64,000 nucleotides of DNA from the NCBI RefSeq assembly GCF_002105285.1, contig NZ_MUHR01000010.1:1-64000 (forward strand). The letters are read 5' to 3'. Origin of the DNA: Planktotalea arctica (lineage in GTDB: Bacteria > Pseudomonadota > Alphaproteobacteria > Rhodobacterales > Rhodobacteraceae). This document shows, piece by piece, positions 54,395-63,688 of this stretch (within the stretch, counting starts at the first letter, position 1; the number at the start of each line of letters is the position of its first letter). The position numbers were made by a program, and so were the translations under genes. Below the pieces are notes generated by a model, which saw only the letters and a list, made by a program, of their open reading frames with translations, had not been told where the DNA came from and did no database searches.

Positions 54395-55369
54395 ATGTCG
54401 TCAAAAAAACTCACGCAAGATGAAATTGATGCGCTTATCAGCAGCATTGATAAACAAGGTAGCGCGCTGATTGGTAAAAGCGGTGTGTCCGAAAAAGACG
54501 TGAAAGATTTTTCGTTTGGCTCGGACGATCTTTCGCTTTTGGGGGACTATTATGCGCTCCGGGTTATCAATGAACGCTTTGCACGTTTTGCGCGTTCTGT
54601 ATTTCAGCCAATGCTACGCGTGCAGCCGCGTATTTCGGCGCAGCTCCCATCGGTCGTGACCTTTGATGAGTATAGCGAAAATGCGCCGCCGTTTATGAGC
54701 TTGACGACGTCACGGATAGACGAGTTGCGTGGCAGCAAAATGATAGTAATACAGCCTGAGTTCATTTCTGCTTTGACCAACGCTTATTATGGAGGCGACG
54801 TGGGGTTGAAGCATTCGCCACGCAGCGAATTCACATCGACAGAATCTCGCGTCATCGAAATTATAACGGACGGTCTGAACCAGGTTTTGTTGGCGGCGTG
54901 GCAAGATCTTATGCCGCTCACATTTTCGGAAAATACGCGAGAAGAAAATCTGCAGTTTGCTTCTTTTGTTGATGGCTCAGAGACGGTGATCGTTTGCTCG
55001 TTTGATGTGCAATCACCCAAGGCTGGCGAGGCGACAATAGACATTTTATATCCACTTCAAACATTAAAGCCGATCGCGGCCCAGTTACGCTCGCGGATGC
55101 AGTCCGAAGTGATAGATGATGATCTGACATGGCGTGAACGCCTTGAGCGTGCGGTTTTGCAGATTGCGCTGCCGATGAATGCGCAGCTTTGCAAACCTAA
55201 GGTATCCTTGCGCAAATTGCTGGAAATAGAGGCGGGAGACGTCTTTCCAATCCAGATCAGAGAGGACCTTGGCGTCCTTATTCAGGGCCAAAGACTGTTT
55301 GGTGCGGATATTGGCGAAGTCGGTGGAATAAGCGCCATCACAATCAAACGCAAACTTAGCGAATTGTGA
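54395..55369 (+). CDS. fliM: FliM, motor switch protein
   Basis: The 324-residue product has a short N-terminus with TQDEIDALISSI (related to the CheY-P-binding and switch helix) and FliM core motifs (RFARFARSVFQPMLRVQPRI, ALTNAYYGGDVG). The SpoA-like C-terminal domain ends with GDVFPIQIREDLGVLIQGQR. The motor can therefore probably respond to a CheY from elsewhere. Confidence 0.95.
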   Translation: MSSKKLTQDEIDALISSIDKQGSALIGKSGVSEKDVKDFSFGSDDLSLLGDYYALRVINERFARFARSVFQPMLRVQPRISAQLPSVVTFDEYSENAPPFMSLTTSRIDELRGSKMIVIQPEFISALTNAYYGGDVGLKHSPRSEFTSTESRVIEIITDGLNQVLLAAWQDLMPLTFSENTREENLQFASFVDGSETVIVCSFDVQSPKAGEATIDILYPLQTLKPIAAQLRSRMQSEVIDDDLTWRERLERAVLQIALPMNAQLCKPKVSLRKLLEIEAGDVFPIQIREDLGVLIQGQRLFGADIGEVGGISAITIKRKLSEL

Positions 55370-55391
55370 ACAAACAAAATGAGAAATGATA

Positions 55392-55691
55392 ATGTCTGAT
55401 ACAGAACTGGAAACTCCCAAGCGTGCGATTGACACGGACAAAATGCGCGCATTGGAAAATATCGAGGTGGAAATGTCCATCGAGGTAGGGCGCACCGAGA
55501 TCACGATCGCGGATTTGTTGCGTTTGAATGAAGGCTCTGTCGTGGAGCTGGACCGGCTCGCGGGCGAACCTCTCGATATTCTGGTGAATGGCACAATGAT
55601 TGCCAAAGGCGAAGTTGTGATGGTTGGTGAACGCTTTGGTATTCGCTTTTCCGACATCGTCGATCCTGAAGCCCGTGTTGACAAAATTTAA
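55392..55691 (+). CDS. fliN: FliN, motor switch protein
   Basis: The 99-residue product is a SpoA-domain protein: VEMSIEVGRTEITIADLLRL, GSVVELDRLAGEPLDILVNG, and MVGERFGIRFSDIVDP. The ATG at 55392 is preferred; another in-frame ATG lies 6 bp upstream. It forms the C-ring with FliM. Confidence 0.96.
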   Translation: MSDTELETPKRAIDTDKMRALENIEVEMSIEVGRTEITIADLLRLNEGSVVELDRLAGEPLDILVNGTMIAKGEVVMVGERFGIRFSDIVDPEARVDKI

Positions 55692-55733
55692 CCAACCGAT
55701 GCGAAAAGCTTCAAGCGCGGGGAGAGCAGCGAA

Positions 55734-56054
55734 ATGACACCTGACTTAACAAGCGTCTGGATCGTGTTGGCGTTTCTTGGTGCGTTGATTGCCCTGCGCC
55801 AATTGGTGGTGTCGAAGGCGAGCGCGATCAAAAGCAAACTTGGCGTTGGCGATCGGAAAATTTCGTTGCTGGACACGTATAAGTTGGAGCGATCAACCAA
55901 CCTTTTGTTGTTCGATATCGGTGGCAAGCACGTTGTGGTGTTACACGGCGCACGTGGGCAATCAGGCCTTTTGGAACTGTCCGATCTAACTGAGCAAGGC
56001 ATCGCTGGTGTTGCGGCGGATGAGGCAAAATTGATGGTGTCGCCTGATGAATAG
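55734..56054 (+). CDS. fliO: FliO, export-gate assembly protein
   Basis: The 106-residue product has one membrane helix (WIVLAFLGALIALRQLVV) and a small cytoplasmic part (SLLDTYKLERSTNLLLFDIG) matching FliO. It overlaps fliP by 8 bp. FliO helps FliP oligomerise. Confidence 0.8.
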   Translation: MTPDLTSVWIVLAFLGALIALRQLVVSKASAIKSKLGVGDRKISLLDTYKLERSTNLLLFDIGGKHVVVLHGARGQSGLLELSDLTEQGIAGVAADEAKLMVSPDE

Positions 56055-56808
56055 ATCGCATTTTATTCGCATAGCAATCTTGAGTGCTGTGGTTTTGCTC
56101 CCCTCGGTCAGCTTGGCGCAAACTGCGATCGAGGGCATGCCGGCCTTGAATGTGAACACTGGTGCGAACGGTGAAACGACGTATTCGCTATCGCTCCAGA
56201 TCCTTGCCTTGATGACGGTCTTGACGATTCTGCCGTCTTTTTTATTGGGTGTGACGGCGTTTACGCGCGTGATCATCGTGCTGTCAATTTTACGGCAAGC
56301 TATGGGAACCCAACAAACGCCACCCAATCAGGTGCTTATTTCGATCGCACTGTTTCTGACGTTTTATATTATGGCGCCTACGTTTGAGGAAATGTACGAA
56401 CAAGCGATCTCTCCATATTTGAACGGCGAAATGTCACCCTTGGTTGCGGTGGAACTGAGCGCGTCGATATTGCGTGATTTTCTGATCCTGAACACTAGAG
56501 AGACAGAGTTGGCGATGTTTGCGGAAATGGCAGGCGATGCGCCCTATGAGCGCAATGCAGATGTGCCATATACGGTGTTGTTTCCTGCGTTCATTACTTC
56601 AGAATTGAAAACAGCGTTTCAAATCGGCTTTCTTTTATTCTTGCCGTTTTTGGTGATTGATCTGGTCATCGCCTCGATCTTGATGTCGCTTGGTATGATG
56701 ATGCTTAGTCCGATGCTGGTTTCGCTTCCGTTCAAACTTCTACTGTTTGTACTTGTCGATGGTTGGGCGATGACCATCGGCTCTATTGCCTCGACCTATG
56801 TGAATTAG
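56047..56808 (+). CDS. fliP: FliP, export-gate protein
   Basis: The 253-residue product has a signal peptide (ending SVSLAQT) and the FliP blocks: LTILPSFLLGVTAFTRVIIV, LRQAMGTQQTPPNQVLISIA and FPAFITSELKTAFQIGFLLF. It overlaps fliO and lies just before fliQ. Confidence 0.97.
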   Translation: MNRSHFIRIAILSAVVLLPSVSLAQTAIEGMPALNVNTGANGETTYSLSLQILALMTVLTILPSFLLGVTAFTRVIIVLSILRQAMGTQQTPPNQVLISIALFLTFYIMAPTFEEMYEQAISPYLNGEMSPLVAVELSASILRDFLILNTRETELAMFAEMAGDAPYERNADVPYTVLFPAFITSELKTAFQIGFLLFLPFLVIDLVIASILMSLGMMMLSPMLVSLPFKLLLFVLVDGWAMTIGSIASTYVN

Positions 56809-56812
56809 TGGG

Positions 56813-57079
56813 ATGGAATTTGATTCGAACATTGAAAGCCTGCGGGGAGCTTTCTGGATGATCATTATGGCATCCGGCCCGATCCTTGGTGTTGCGCTGG
56901 CGGTGGGTTTGATCATCGGGATTTTGCAAGCGGCAACGTCGATCAACGAAATGACGATCAGCTTTGTACCTAAGCTGGTGATTGTTTTGATTGCGATGGC
57001 TGGTCTGGCTACGTTTATGATGCAGCAGATGGTCGATTACTTTGCAACGATCTTTGAACAAATCCGACTGCTGCAATGA
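56813..57079 (+). CDS. fliQ: FliQ, export-gate protein
   Basis: The 88-residue product has two membrane helices; PILGVALAVGLIIGILQAAT and INEMTISFVPKLVIVLIAMA are typical of FliQ. It overlaps the fliR start by 4 bp (ATGA). Confidence 0.95.
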   Translation: MEFDSNIESLRGAFWMIIMASGPILGVALAVGLIIGILQAATSINEMTISFVPKLVIVLIAMAGLATFMMQQMVDYFATIFEQIRLLQ

Positions 57080-57897
57080 TTGCGCAGACCCCCAGTCTTG
57101 ATAGCTTGTTTGGAATGGGCGGCATCGAGTTACAACAGATCTTTGATTTGGCTCTGTTGTTCTTTTTACATACGATCCGGTTGAGCGCGTTTTTCCTGTC
57201 GGCCCCGTTTTTTGGAGCGGCTGCGATAACTGTGCAGATTCGTATTATGGTTAGCGTGCTGATTTCCGCGTCATTGTTCGGCCTGATCGAAGTGCCAAAT
57301 CCGCAAACGCTTCCGTTTCTCAGTCTGGTTGAAGTGATCTTTGTGGAAATGGCGATAGGTCTGTCCATGGGGCTGATCTTGAGCGTGATGTTTTCGTCCG
57401 TGGCACTTGCTGGCGAAAAGATTGCCGCCTCTGCCGGACTGGGTTTTGCGGCGCAGGTCGATCCAAACTTGGGTGGGCAAACACCCGTTGTCAGCCAGAT
57501 TTTGAACTTGTTTGCGATTACCGTGTTTCTTTCGCTGGATGGGCATTTGCAGTGCATTGCTCTGATCAGGATGAGTTATGAGCTATTGCCACTTGGTCAG
57601 TTGCTTGATTTTTCGACATTCATTTCAGCAGGGTTGAACGCTGCAGGGCATATGTTTTCGCTTGCGTCGCTTTTGTCACTGCCGGTGGTTGCGATCTTGT
57701 TGCTTGCGAATGTCACGGTTGGTGTTGTGACGCGCTCTGCTCCGCAGTTGAACCTGTTTTCATTCGGCTTTCCCCTTACGATCCTGGCATGTTTTTTCGC
57801 GCTTTATTTTGTGACAACGCCGCTGGGTTACGCGATCCGGGACTTCCTGAACTTTGTTTTGCAGTTTCTTGAGGCAACGCTTTTGGAGGTTGGCTGA
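57076..57897 (+). CDS. fliR: FliR, export-gate protein
   Basis: The 273-residue integral membrane protein has the FliR segments RLSAFFLSAPFFGAAAITVQ and AIGLSMGLILSVMFSSVALA, and a VNPNLGGQTPV-like loop (AAQVDPNLGGQTPVVSQI). Its last base overlaps the flhB start. Confidence 0.95.
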   Translation: MIAQTPSLDSLFGMGGIELQQIFDLALLFFLHTIRLSAFFLSAPFFGAAAITVQIRIMVSVLISASLFGLIEVPNPQTLPFLSLVEVIFVEMAIGLSMGLILSVMFSSVALAGEKIAASAGLGFAAQVDPNLGGQTPVVSQILNLFAITVFLSLDGHLQCIALIRMSYELLPLGQLLDFSTFISAGLNAAGHMFSLASLLSLPVVAILLLANVTVGVVTRSAPQLNLFSFGFPLTILACFFALYFVTTPLGYAIRDFLNFVLQFLEATLLEVG

Positions 57898-59045
57898 TGG
57901 CGGAACCGGCGAGTGATGGACAGGAAAAAACCGAAGAGCCGACTCAGAAACGACTGGAGAAAGCCAAGGAGGACGGGCAGGTTGCCAGTTCCAAGGAGCT
58001 GTTTGTTTTTTCGACGCTTTTCGTTGGTTTGATCCTTTATATCGGCTTGGTCCCATTCTTGCCCAGCTTGCTGAAAGAATGGTCCATGCTGTTTTCATTT
58101 GAGGGTCAAGACGGGCTGTTTGACGAAGTCTTTGGTAAGTTGGCTGTTAGTTTCGGTTTTATGTTCTGGAAATCGGTGATTTTCGCAATTCCGATGTTGA
58201 TCGTCGTTGTGCTCACTCAAATGGCGATGTCGGGGTCTATCAACTGGTCAACTAGCGCGCTGGCTTTCAAACCAAACCGGATTAACCCGCTTACTGGATT
58301 GAAGAGAATGGTGTCGATGAAGGCACTGGTGGAAATGCTCAAAGCGATTAGTAAAGTTGTGTTATTGATTGGCTCTGCGATTTTGGTGTTTGCTTCGCAA
58401 ATTGACAGTCTGTTCATGTCCCAGAGCACGCATCTTGCTGGCGGGATCGCGCGTATGGGCGATGTTTTTTTACTGCTGATTATCGTGTTTTTGTTTGTGC
58501 TGGCGTTAATGTCGTTGGCGGATGTTTTGTATCAGCATTACGAGCACAACCAGCAACTGCGAATGACGCTCCAAGAAGTCCGCGACGAGAGCAAACAGAC
58601 CGAAGGCTCGCCAGAAGTTAAAGCCAAGATTCGCCGCATGCAGATGACGGCTGGTTCGCGGGCACAAGCGCGTAAAGAGGCAATGGATGCTGTTCCGACA
58701 GCTACTGCGATCATCACCAATCCGACACATTTTGCTGTGGCACTTAAGTATGAAGTGGGGTCGGTGGGTGCGCCGATGATCCTTGCTATGGGGCGTGGGC
58801 ATCAGGCGCAGGACATCATTGAAGTTGGCAAAGGGGCAGGGGTGACGGTGTTCCGTAATGAACTTTTGGCGCGTGCCTTGTTCTTTGCCGGCATCGTCGG
58901 GGAAGAAATTCCGGGCCCGCTGTTTCCCGCTGTCGCGGCTGTCTTGGCGTTTATCTACAGGCTTAACAAAGATGAAGACGTTGATGAACCGGATGTCGAT
59001 TTGCCAGACGAAATGCAGTTTGACGAAAATGGGAGGCAAATTTGA
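57897..59045 (+). CDS. flhB: FlhB, export-switch protein
   Basis: The 382-residue product has the EKTEEPTQKRLEKAKEDGQV N-terminus, four membrane helices and the autocleavage motif NPTH in AIITNPTHFAVALKY. FlhB switches export from hook to filament proteins with FliK. It lacks any domain fusion. It is followed by four unknown genes, coupled by overlapping stop and start codons. Confidence 0.97.
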   Translation: MAEPASDGQEKTEEPTQKRLEKAKEDGQVASSKELFVFSTLFVGLILYIGLVPFLPSLLKEWSMLFSFEGQDGLFDEVFGKLAVSFGFMFWKSVIFAIPMLIVVVLTQMAMSGSINWSTSALAFKPNRINPLTGLKRMVSMKALVEMLKAISKVVLLIGSAILVFASQIDSLFMSQSTHLAGGIARMGDVFLLLIIVFLFVLALMSLADVLYQHYEHNQQLRMTLQEVRDESKQTEGSPEVKAKIRRMQMTAGSRAQARKEAMDAVPTATAIITNPTHFAVALKYEVGSVGAPMILAMGRGHQAQDIIEVGKGAGVTVFRNELLARALFFAGIVGEEIPGPLFPAVAAVLAFIYRLNKDEDVDEPDVDLPDEMQFDENGRQI

Positions 59046-59281
59046 TGAAACGCACGCAGAGCGCAAAAGTTAGGAAACACCGGAGCCGAGGTGAAATGAT
59101 AAGCACCTTCATCTATATTCTGGTGGGTGTGTTTTTTGCTGGAGAAACCCGTGTTCTCTTTGATGAGGGCGAGGTCGGGAGTGCAATTCTAATGGGGCTG
59201 TTTGCTTGCGCAAGTATCGCTGGTGGATTGCGGTTTCACATTCACAATCTTTGGCATCGTATAAGTGAGTTGAGGAAATGA
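59045..59281 (+). CDS. Hypothetical two-helix membrane protein after flhB
   Basis: The 78-residue product has a basic N-terminus and two membrane helices (MISTFIYILVGVFFAGETRV and AILMGLFACASIAGGLRFHI). Its ATG overlaps the flhB stop, and the next gene overlaps its stop, so it is translated with the export genes. No family was recognised. Confidence 0.6.
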   Translation: MKRTQSAKVRKHRSRGEMISTFIYILVGVFFAGETRVLFDEGEVGSAILMGLFACASIAGGLRFHIHNLWHRISELRK

Positions 59282-59481
59282 GAGAGGCTGCAAAGGACAA
59301 GCCACGCATGATTTGCGGGGATTGCACTCATCTGGGCGTGACATACGAGCCCCGTCAACCTTGGCGCTGTGCGCGTTTTGGCTTTAAATCACGAGACTTG
59401 CCCGCGCGTGTCGTGTTGCAGGAAACTGGCATGGAATGTGCATATTACACCCCGAGTCTACGCGGCAAATCGAACGCTTGA
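59278..59481 (+). CDS. Hypothetical 67-aa cysteine-containing protein
   Basis: The product has a CGDC pair at residues 13-16, a further CARFGFKS cysteine and a C-terminal ECAYYT cysteine, a spacing that could bind a metal. It overlaps the preceding gene by 4 bp. No family was recognised. Confidence 0.55.
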   Translation: MREAAKDKPRMICGDCTHLGVTYEPRQPWRCARFGFKSRDLPARVVLQETGMECAYYTPSLRGKSNA

Positions 59482-59498
59482 ATACGGGATTACTTAAC

Positions 59499-60326
59499 AT
59501 GGCCAAGAAGCCCCAAAAAACATTGCAAACTTTAGATTTGGATCAAAGTATCCAAATAGCATTGGATGCAGCAGATGCTTCAATGGATGTAACGGCCGAA
59601 TTCGAGCGTATTTCCTCGCAGTTCGAGGGCGCATCAAACAAGGTCGAGGCGCTTGTTAAAACGGGTCGTATTGGAATTATTGCTGCTGGTTGCATCGCCT
59701 TTTTCGCGATCCTTATCATGGGTGTTATCTGGCAGCGCTCGTCTTCGGGTCTTGAGCGCCTTACGGCGACAAATTCGCAATTACTTTCGATGCTGACAGA
59801 GAATGTTGCCGGTTTTGACGAAAAGGTTGCCGAAGTGGCAACGCTGAGCGAGCAGCTTGATGTTATGCGTGCTGACACTGCAGAGCTAAGCGAAAAGATC
59901 AATGAAATCGCTGTACTTGCCGAGCAAATATCTGATCTGCGTTCAAACGTGGCGATGATGTCCGTTTCTCTTGCAGATTTTGAGACCAGCGAATTGGCTG
60001 AGCAGCGCACGGAGCAGCTAACTGGTGTGCTTGGTGATCGGATCGCGACGCTGAATGGCGAATTGGCGATGAATGTTTCGGTAACATTGCAAGAGACGAT
60101 GAAGACGCAGATGGAAACCTACACGACCTTCTTTGAGAGCATTTCCGAAGCGGCAGGATCGTCTGGAAACGAGGCAAGCACCGCCGCGCTTGAAGCCCTA
60201 CAGAAAAATGTGGAGGCGCAGATGAATGATCTGTCGATGCGCATTAACCAGATGAGAAAGACAACAAGGTCTAGCGCTAGTGCGAAAAGATCTGTGCCGG
60301 AACCTGACGTCATTAAATTTCCCTGA
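59499..60326 (+). CDS. Hypothetical membrane-anchored coiled-coil protein
   Basis: The 275-residue product has a cytoplasmic N-terminus, one membrane helix (about residues 57-78, IGIIAAGCIAFFAILIMGVI) and a long heptad-rich region (about 85-260, for instance EVATLSEQLDVMRADTAELS). It is probably anchored with the coil outside or inside the cell. The ATG at 59499 is used; the longer frame overlaps the previous gene. Its stop overlaps the following ATG. Family unknown. Confidence 0.6.
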   Translation: MAKKPQKTLQTLDLDQSIQIALDAADASMDVTAEFERISSQFEGASNKVEALVKTGRIGIIAAGCIAFFAILIMGVIWQRSSSGLERLTATNSQLLSMLTENVAGFDEKVAEVATLSEQLDVMRADTAELSEKINEIAVLAEQISDLRSNVAMMSVSLADFETSELAEQRTEQLTGVLGDRIATLNGELAMNVSVTLQETMKTQMETYTTFFESISEAAGSSGNEASTAALEALQKNVEAQMNDLSMRINQMRKTTRSSASAKRSVPEPDVIKFP

Positions 60327-61084
60327 TGGCTGAACTTAATGCCGAACAGGTGCCGCCAAAGAACGAGGCCGCGCCAGGGCCGTTGCGGGTGAACGGTGCT
60401 GGCCATTCCCGTCTCGTTCAGGAGTTGGCCCTGAATGCGGGTGATATCATCGTGGCTGTAAACGGAATTTTATGGTCGCGTGTGCGCTCTATGGAATACG
60501 CGATCGACACGCTTGTCGAAAAAGCCGAAAAGCCGGTTATTCTGACAATTTTGCGTGCGGGTCAGTTTTTTGACGTTATCACGGATAGTCCGGTCAAGAA
60601 TCAGACCAAGGTTGTGATGCAAGAAGAGGTTGAGTCTTTGCTGTCTGGGCTGTCTATCCCGCTCGCGCCTGATTCTAAAGATGTAAGTCGCTATGCAGTG
60701 TTTACGAGCATGGATCATCAAGCCGATATCGTCGAACTTCGCCCTTCGTTTTCGGCTATGCTGTTCCCGCCTTTATGGTTGGTTTTTCGCGGTCTTTGGG
60801 CTGCTGTTGCAAGTTTTGTGTGTGTTTTGCTGACGGCTTTTGCGATAAATTGGGTGTTTGGGGTTGTGCTATACGTGGCGCTTTGTGTTTACGTTGGTCG
60901 TAAACAGGTAGCTCTTGCGCAAGTTTCGATGCAGCGCAGGGGTATGCTTAAGATTATGGTTCTCGCAGCAAGCTCGGAACTTGAAGCCCAAAATACTGCG
61001 ACACGCTTTCATGAAAAGCTGGTTTTCAAGTTCTCACCGTACGGCTCTGGCTCTTCAGAAGATGCTGATATCGGTCTGATATAG
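60326..61084 (+). CDS. Hypothetical protein with PDZ-like and membrane segments
   Basis: The 252-residue product has a PDZ-like N-terminal part (LALNAGDIIVAVNGILWSRV, then AEKPVILTILRAGQFF, residues ~35-85), a middle region, and two or more membrane helices (about 143-190) with a PPLWLVFRGLWAAV motif of DUF2628-type membrane proteins. A cytoplasmic tail follows. It is the last gene of the fliK-flhB transcript, overlapping the coiled-coil gene (TGATG). Role unknown; a placement or motor-related role is conjecture. Confidence 0.6.
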   Translation: MAELNAEQVPPKNEAAPGPLRVNGAGHSRLVQELALNAGDIIVAVNGILWSRVRSMEYAIDTLVEKAEKPVILTILRAGQFFDVITDSPVKNQTKVVMQEEVESLLSGLSIPLAPDSKDVSRYAVFTSMDHQADIVELRPSFSAMLFPPLWLVFRGLWAAVASFVCVLLTAFAINWVFGVVLYVALCVYVGRKQVALAQVSMQRRGMLKIMVLAASSELEAQNTATRFHEKLVFKFSPYGSGSSEDADIGLI

Positions 61085-61094
61085 GCCAGAGGCC

Positions 61095-62015
61095 TTAGAA
61101 CCGACCTATTGCATCAAGTGCCACGCGTGCTTCATATGCTTTTGGAGCAAGACGTGCTGTGTGATATTGATCCCTTTGTGCCGCATGCCTGAGTTCCGGA
61201 AAGAGATTTAAAAGCTCGTTGCGCTGTTCTGTCTCTACTGCAGTCAGAGCGCTGGTTCCGGGGTGGAAGCTTTCTGTCCAGACATCCTCGCTCAGTATCA
61301 GTTCATGATTTTGAAACATCAGGTGGATGTAGCTGACGGACGACGGCATTGTCTGCGTGATGCCCGGGCGCCCGACAAGAAATTTTGCTGCTATCAGCAC
61401 TTCAGCCTCATCAAAAAGCAAACGGTTCTGCGCGCTTAGGATAAGAAAACGATGGTTGGGGGAAACTGTGAGGTCGCGTGTTGGAAGGCCGTTTCCAAGG
61501 CTTCCCGCAGCAAGCGTAACGGGCCATAATTCACGAGCGGCGCGAAGATTGATGCAATCCAAATCCTTGCGACCTGTCCAGACGAGTTCTTGCATTCCAT
61601 TGTCGCGGGTCAGTATTTTTTCACCGGGGCGTAGGTTTTCAACAGTGCACGTGCCGTTGGCGGTTGTGATCAGGCAGCCCGGGGTAAAGCAAATTACTTC
61701 TTCGTTTTTAGGATACGCAGTAGTGTCTATTATATTGCCTCTTGCATCATAAAGCTCGATAAGGCCGCTGTCTGTGCCCGTTTTGGAAGCCTTCGCATTC
61801 GGCTCTCCCAGATCGATTATGTCGTAATCTTGGCAACTATTGGTGATGTGCGTGCGAGCATTGATTACTTTTAATAGGCCAGTGTTTAGCTCGACAGGTA
61901 AAGTATTCTCATCTAGGCCTGCGTAGCGTATATCTTTGGCGATGCTGCAAGTACACAAATCACTGAAGAGGGAGCCATTGTTTTCTACAATATCATCCTT
62001 TGCAAAGCTTTGCAC
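61095..62015 (-). CDS. Hint-domain protein
   Basis: The 306-residue product has an intein/Hedgehog-type Hint core: CFTPGCLITTANGTCTVENL, RPGEKILTRDNGMQELVWTG, TVSPNHRFL, and the C-terminal ARLAPKAYEARVAL. Such proteins are common in Rhodobacterales, often with extracellular or repeat-rich partners. The frame begins with GTG at 62015; the frame upstream is open but gives no ATG. It converges with the flhB operon. Confidence 0.8.
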   Translation of the reverse strand: MQSFAKDDIVENNGSLFSDLCTCSIAKDIRYAGLDENTLPVELNTGLLKVINARTHITNSCQDYDIIDLGEPNAKASKTGTDSGLIELYDARGNIIDTTAYPKNEEVICFTPGCLITTANGTCTVENLRPGEKILTRDNGMQELVWTGRKDLDCINLRAARELWPVTLAAGSLGNGLPTRDLTVSPNHRFLILSAQNRLLFDEAEVLIAAKFLVGRPGITQTMPSSVSYIHLMFQNHELILSEDVWTESFHPGTSALTAVETEQRNELLNLFPELRHAAQRDQYHTARLAPKAYEARVALDAIGRF

Positions 62016-62216
62016 CGCGCCTGTATCATCGGGTCCAGTTAAAACTGCATAACAAGCTTTTGAGTATGTGCTCGCGAAATGGGCGCTTCAGGATGATTTT
62101 CTACTATTTTTACTGCTATTGCGAATTATCTAAAGGGTAACGTAGGTGTAAAAAATCTAAAATTTTCTCTATAGATAGCTATGTGCCGTGAACATAAGTA
62201 ATCCGGATAGCTTACC
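62016..62216. other. AT-rich intergenic region
   Basis: About 200 bp between the Hint gene start and the IS3 remnant. No gene or clear promoter is recognised. Confidence 0.3.
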
Positions 62217-62721
62217 ATGGGAATTTGGGAAGAAGGGCGCAAGCTTCGCCATCTACGTGTCGTTCAGCCAATCGCAGGTTCTTGGCGCTTTCGCCGACGG
62301 GCTGGTGGTAAAGCCGCGAACGCGACAACTGCAATAGTTCGCACTGTTTACGCATGCTTAACTTATGATCCCGGCTCACCATTTTTTGCCTCGCATTCAG
62401 AGCAACTGCTGCGAGGCATCCACTGCCCGGCAGTGCATGCTAGCCTGCACGAGAGGGGGCCAAAAAATCCCGTTCCACAACAAGCTGACCGATCTTGGAG
62501 TGCAGCTTGTCGACGTCAACGGCACTTATCCCATTGGGCGCTGAACCTTTGCGCGTAAATGCCGTTGCCATATTCTATATTGCCGCCCGTTTCCCGGTGC
62601 AGATCTGAGTCGGGTGAACGCCATATTTTTTCGACAGCTCCGCCATCGACATCTCCTCGCGGATTGCTTCAAGCGCAACCTTGGCTTTGAAATCGGGCGA
62701 ATGGTTCTTTCTTTTTGTCAT
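62217..62721 (-). pseudogene. Decayed IS3-family transposase (orfA and 5' part of orfB)
   Basis: On the minus strand the frame begins MTKRKNHSPDFKAKVALEAI, the IS3-family OrfA start with its helix-turn-helix (SMAELSKKYGVHPTQI). It is broken by an in-frame TAG at 62575-62577, then continues in the same frame with NMATAFTRKG... VDKLHSKIGQLVVERDFLAP to a TAG at 62440. OrfB-like sequence MVSRDHKLSMRKQCELLQLS and RSRLYHQPVGESAKNLR follows and ends prematurely near 62217. The rest of the element is missing. Confidence 0.8.
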
Positions 62722-62956
62722 TTTGGATCATCACTTTCTTCATGCGATCCACCTTAAATACTGGTTCGAATTTCCGCGACGACCTCTGTTTTACTCATGC
62801 GCCCACATTCCGACTTTTGAGATGTTCAGCAGCTGCACAAAAAACCTTGTCTATCCAAAAAAATCATTTTAACGCGGTGTTGTGTTTTTTATTATGCTAG
62901 CCGATAGGCAATCAGACCTATGCGTGCCGGCTTGTCCATCAGGGGAAAACGGGACG

Positions 62957-63580
62957 ATGAAAATTGGCGATCTTTTAAAAACCAAAACGACAACATTGCG
63001 CGACGTGCTGACCAAGCCTATTGACGCCAACACCATGACCGTAACCGTTGACTCGGAAGTGATTGAGGCGGCGCGACGCATCACTGCCAATTCAATAGGT
63101 GCGCTCGCAGTGGTTGACGAGGCCGGGCTGGTGATCGGGATAATTACAGAGAAAGACATCGTGCGGGTGATCAGCCAACACGGCGGTGACGCCCTGCAAA
63201 AGCTGGTGGCCAGCGTAATGACCCCAAACCCAACCTGTGCAAAACCCGATGATTCGTCGCACACCACGCTCCTTACCATGATTCATGGCCGACATCGCCA
63301 TGTGCCCGTAATAGAAGATGGCGTTCTTCTGGGTGTGGTCATGTCGCTTGACGTCGCTAAGGCACGCCTGTCGGAAACCACATCTGAAAGCATGGCGCTG
63401 ATCAAGCTTGTACCCGACCTGATTGCTGATCACGGTGAATGCTACCCTGACGATGAAATTGAGGTTGTTTTCGAACGCATGAATTCACTTGGTCTAAGAT
63501 GCCTTCCTGTGCGCGAAAACGAAAAAGTTATTGGCGTGGTCACTTCCAGCGATATCGCAAGAGCAAAAATCGGTGGGTAA
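62957..63580 (+). CDS. CBS-domain protein, 207 aa
   Basis: Two clear CBS motifs are visible: a pair around DANTMTVTVDSEVIEAARRI, AVVDEAGLVIGIITEKDIV and CAKPDDSSHTTLLTMIHGRH, plus a third half at the C-terminus (CYPDDEIEVVFERMNSLGLR, GVVTSSDIARA). CBS pairs bind adenosyl nucleotides and regulate partner proteins. The ATG at 62957 follows GGGA at good spacing; the longer frame has no signal. No flagellar link; it sits between IS remnants. Confidence 0.85.
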   Translation: MKIGDLLKTKTTTLRDVLTKPIDANTMTVTVDSEVIEAARRITANSIGALAVVDEAGLVIGIITEKDIVRVISQHGGDALQKLVASVMTPNPTCAKPDDSSHTTLLTMIHGRHRHVPVIEDGVLLGVVMSLDVAKARLSETTSESMALIKLVPDLIADHGECYPDDEIEVVFERMNSLGLRCLPVRENEKVIGVVTSSDIARAKIGG

Positions 63581-63688
63581 TCTCCTCATTTTTAACGGGG
63601 TTCAGCCGCAGAACTCAGGCGGCTGCTTTCCGTTTCATGGCAGGTGTAATGACAACGATACCTATGTTGAGGCGCTCGTTGTTGTAAG

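Noticed and set aside
61083-61097. Short hairpin AGGCC-AGA-GGCCT after the last flhB-operon gene
   Set aside because: The stem is only 5 bp and no T-run follows, so it is not reported as a terminator.
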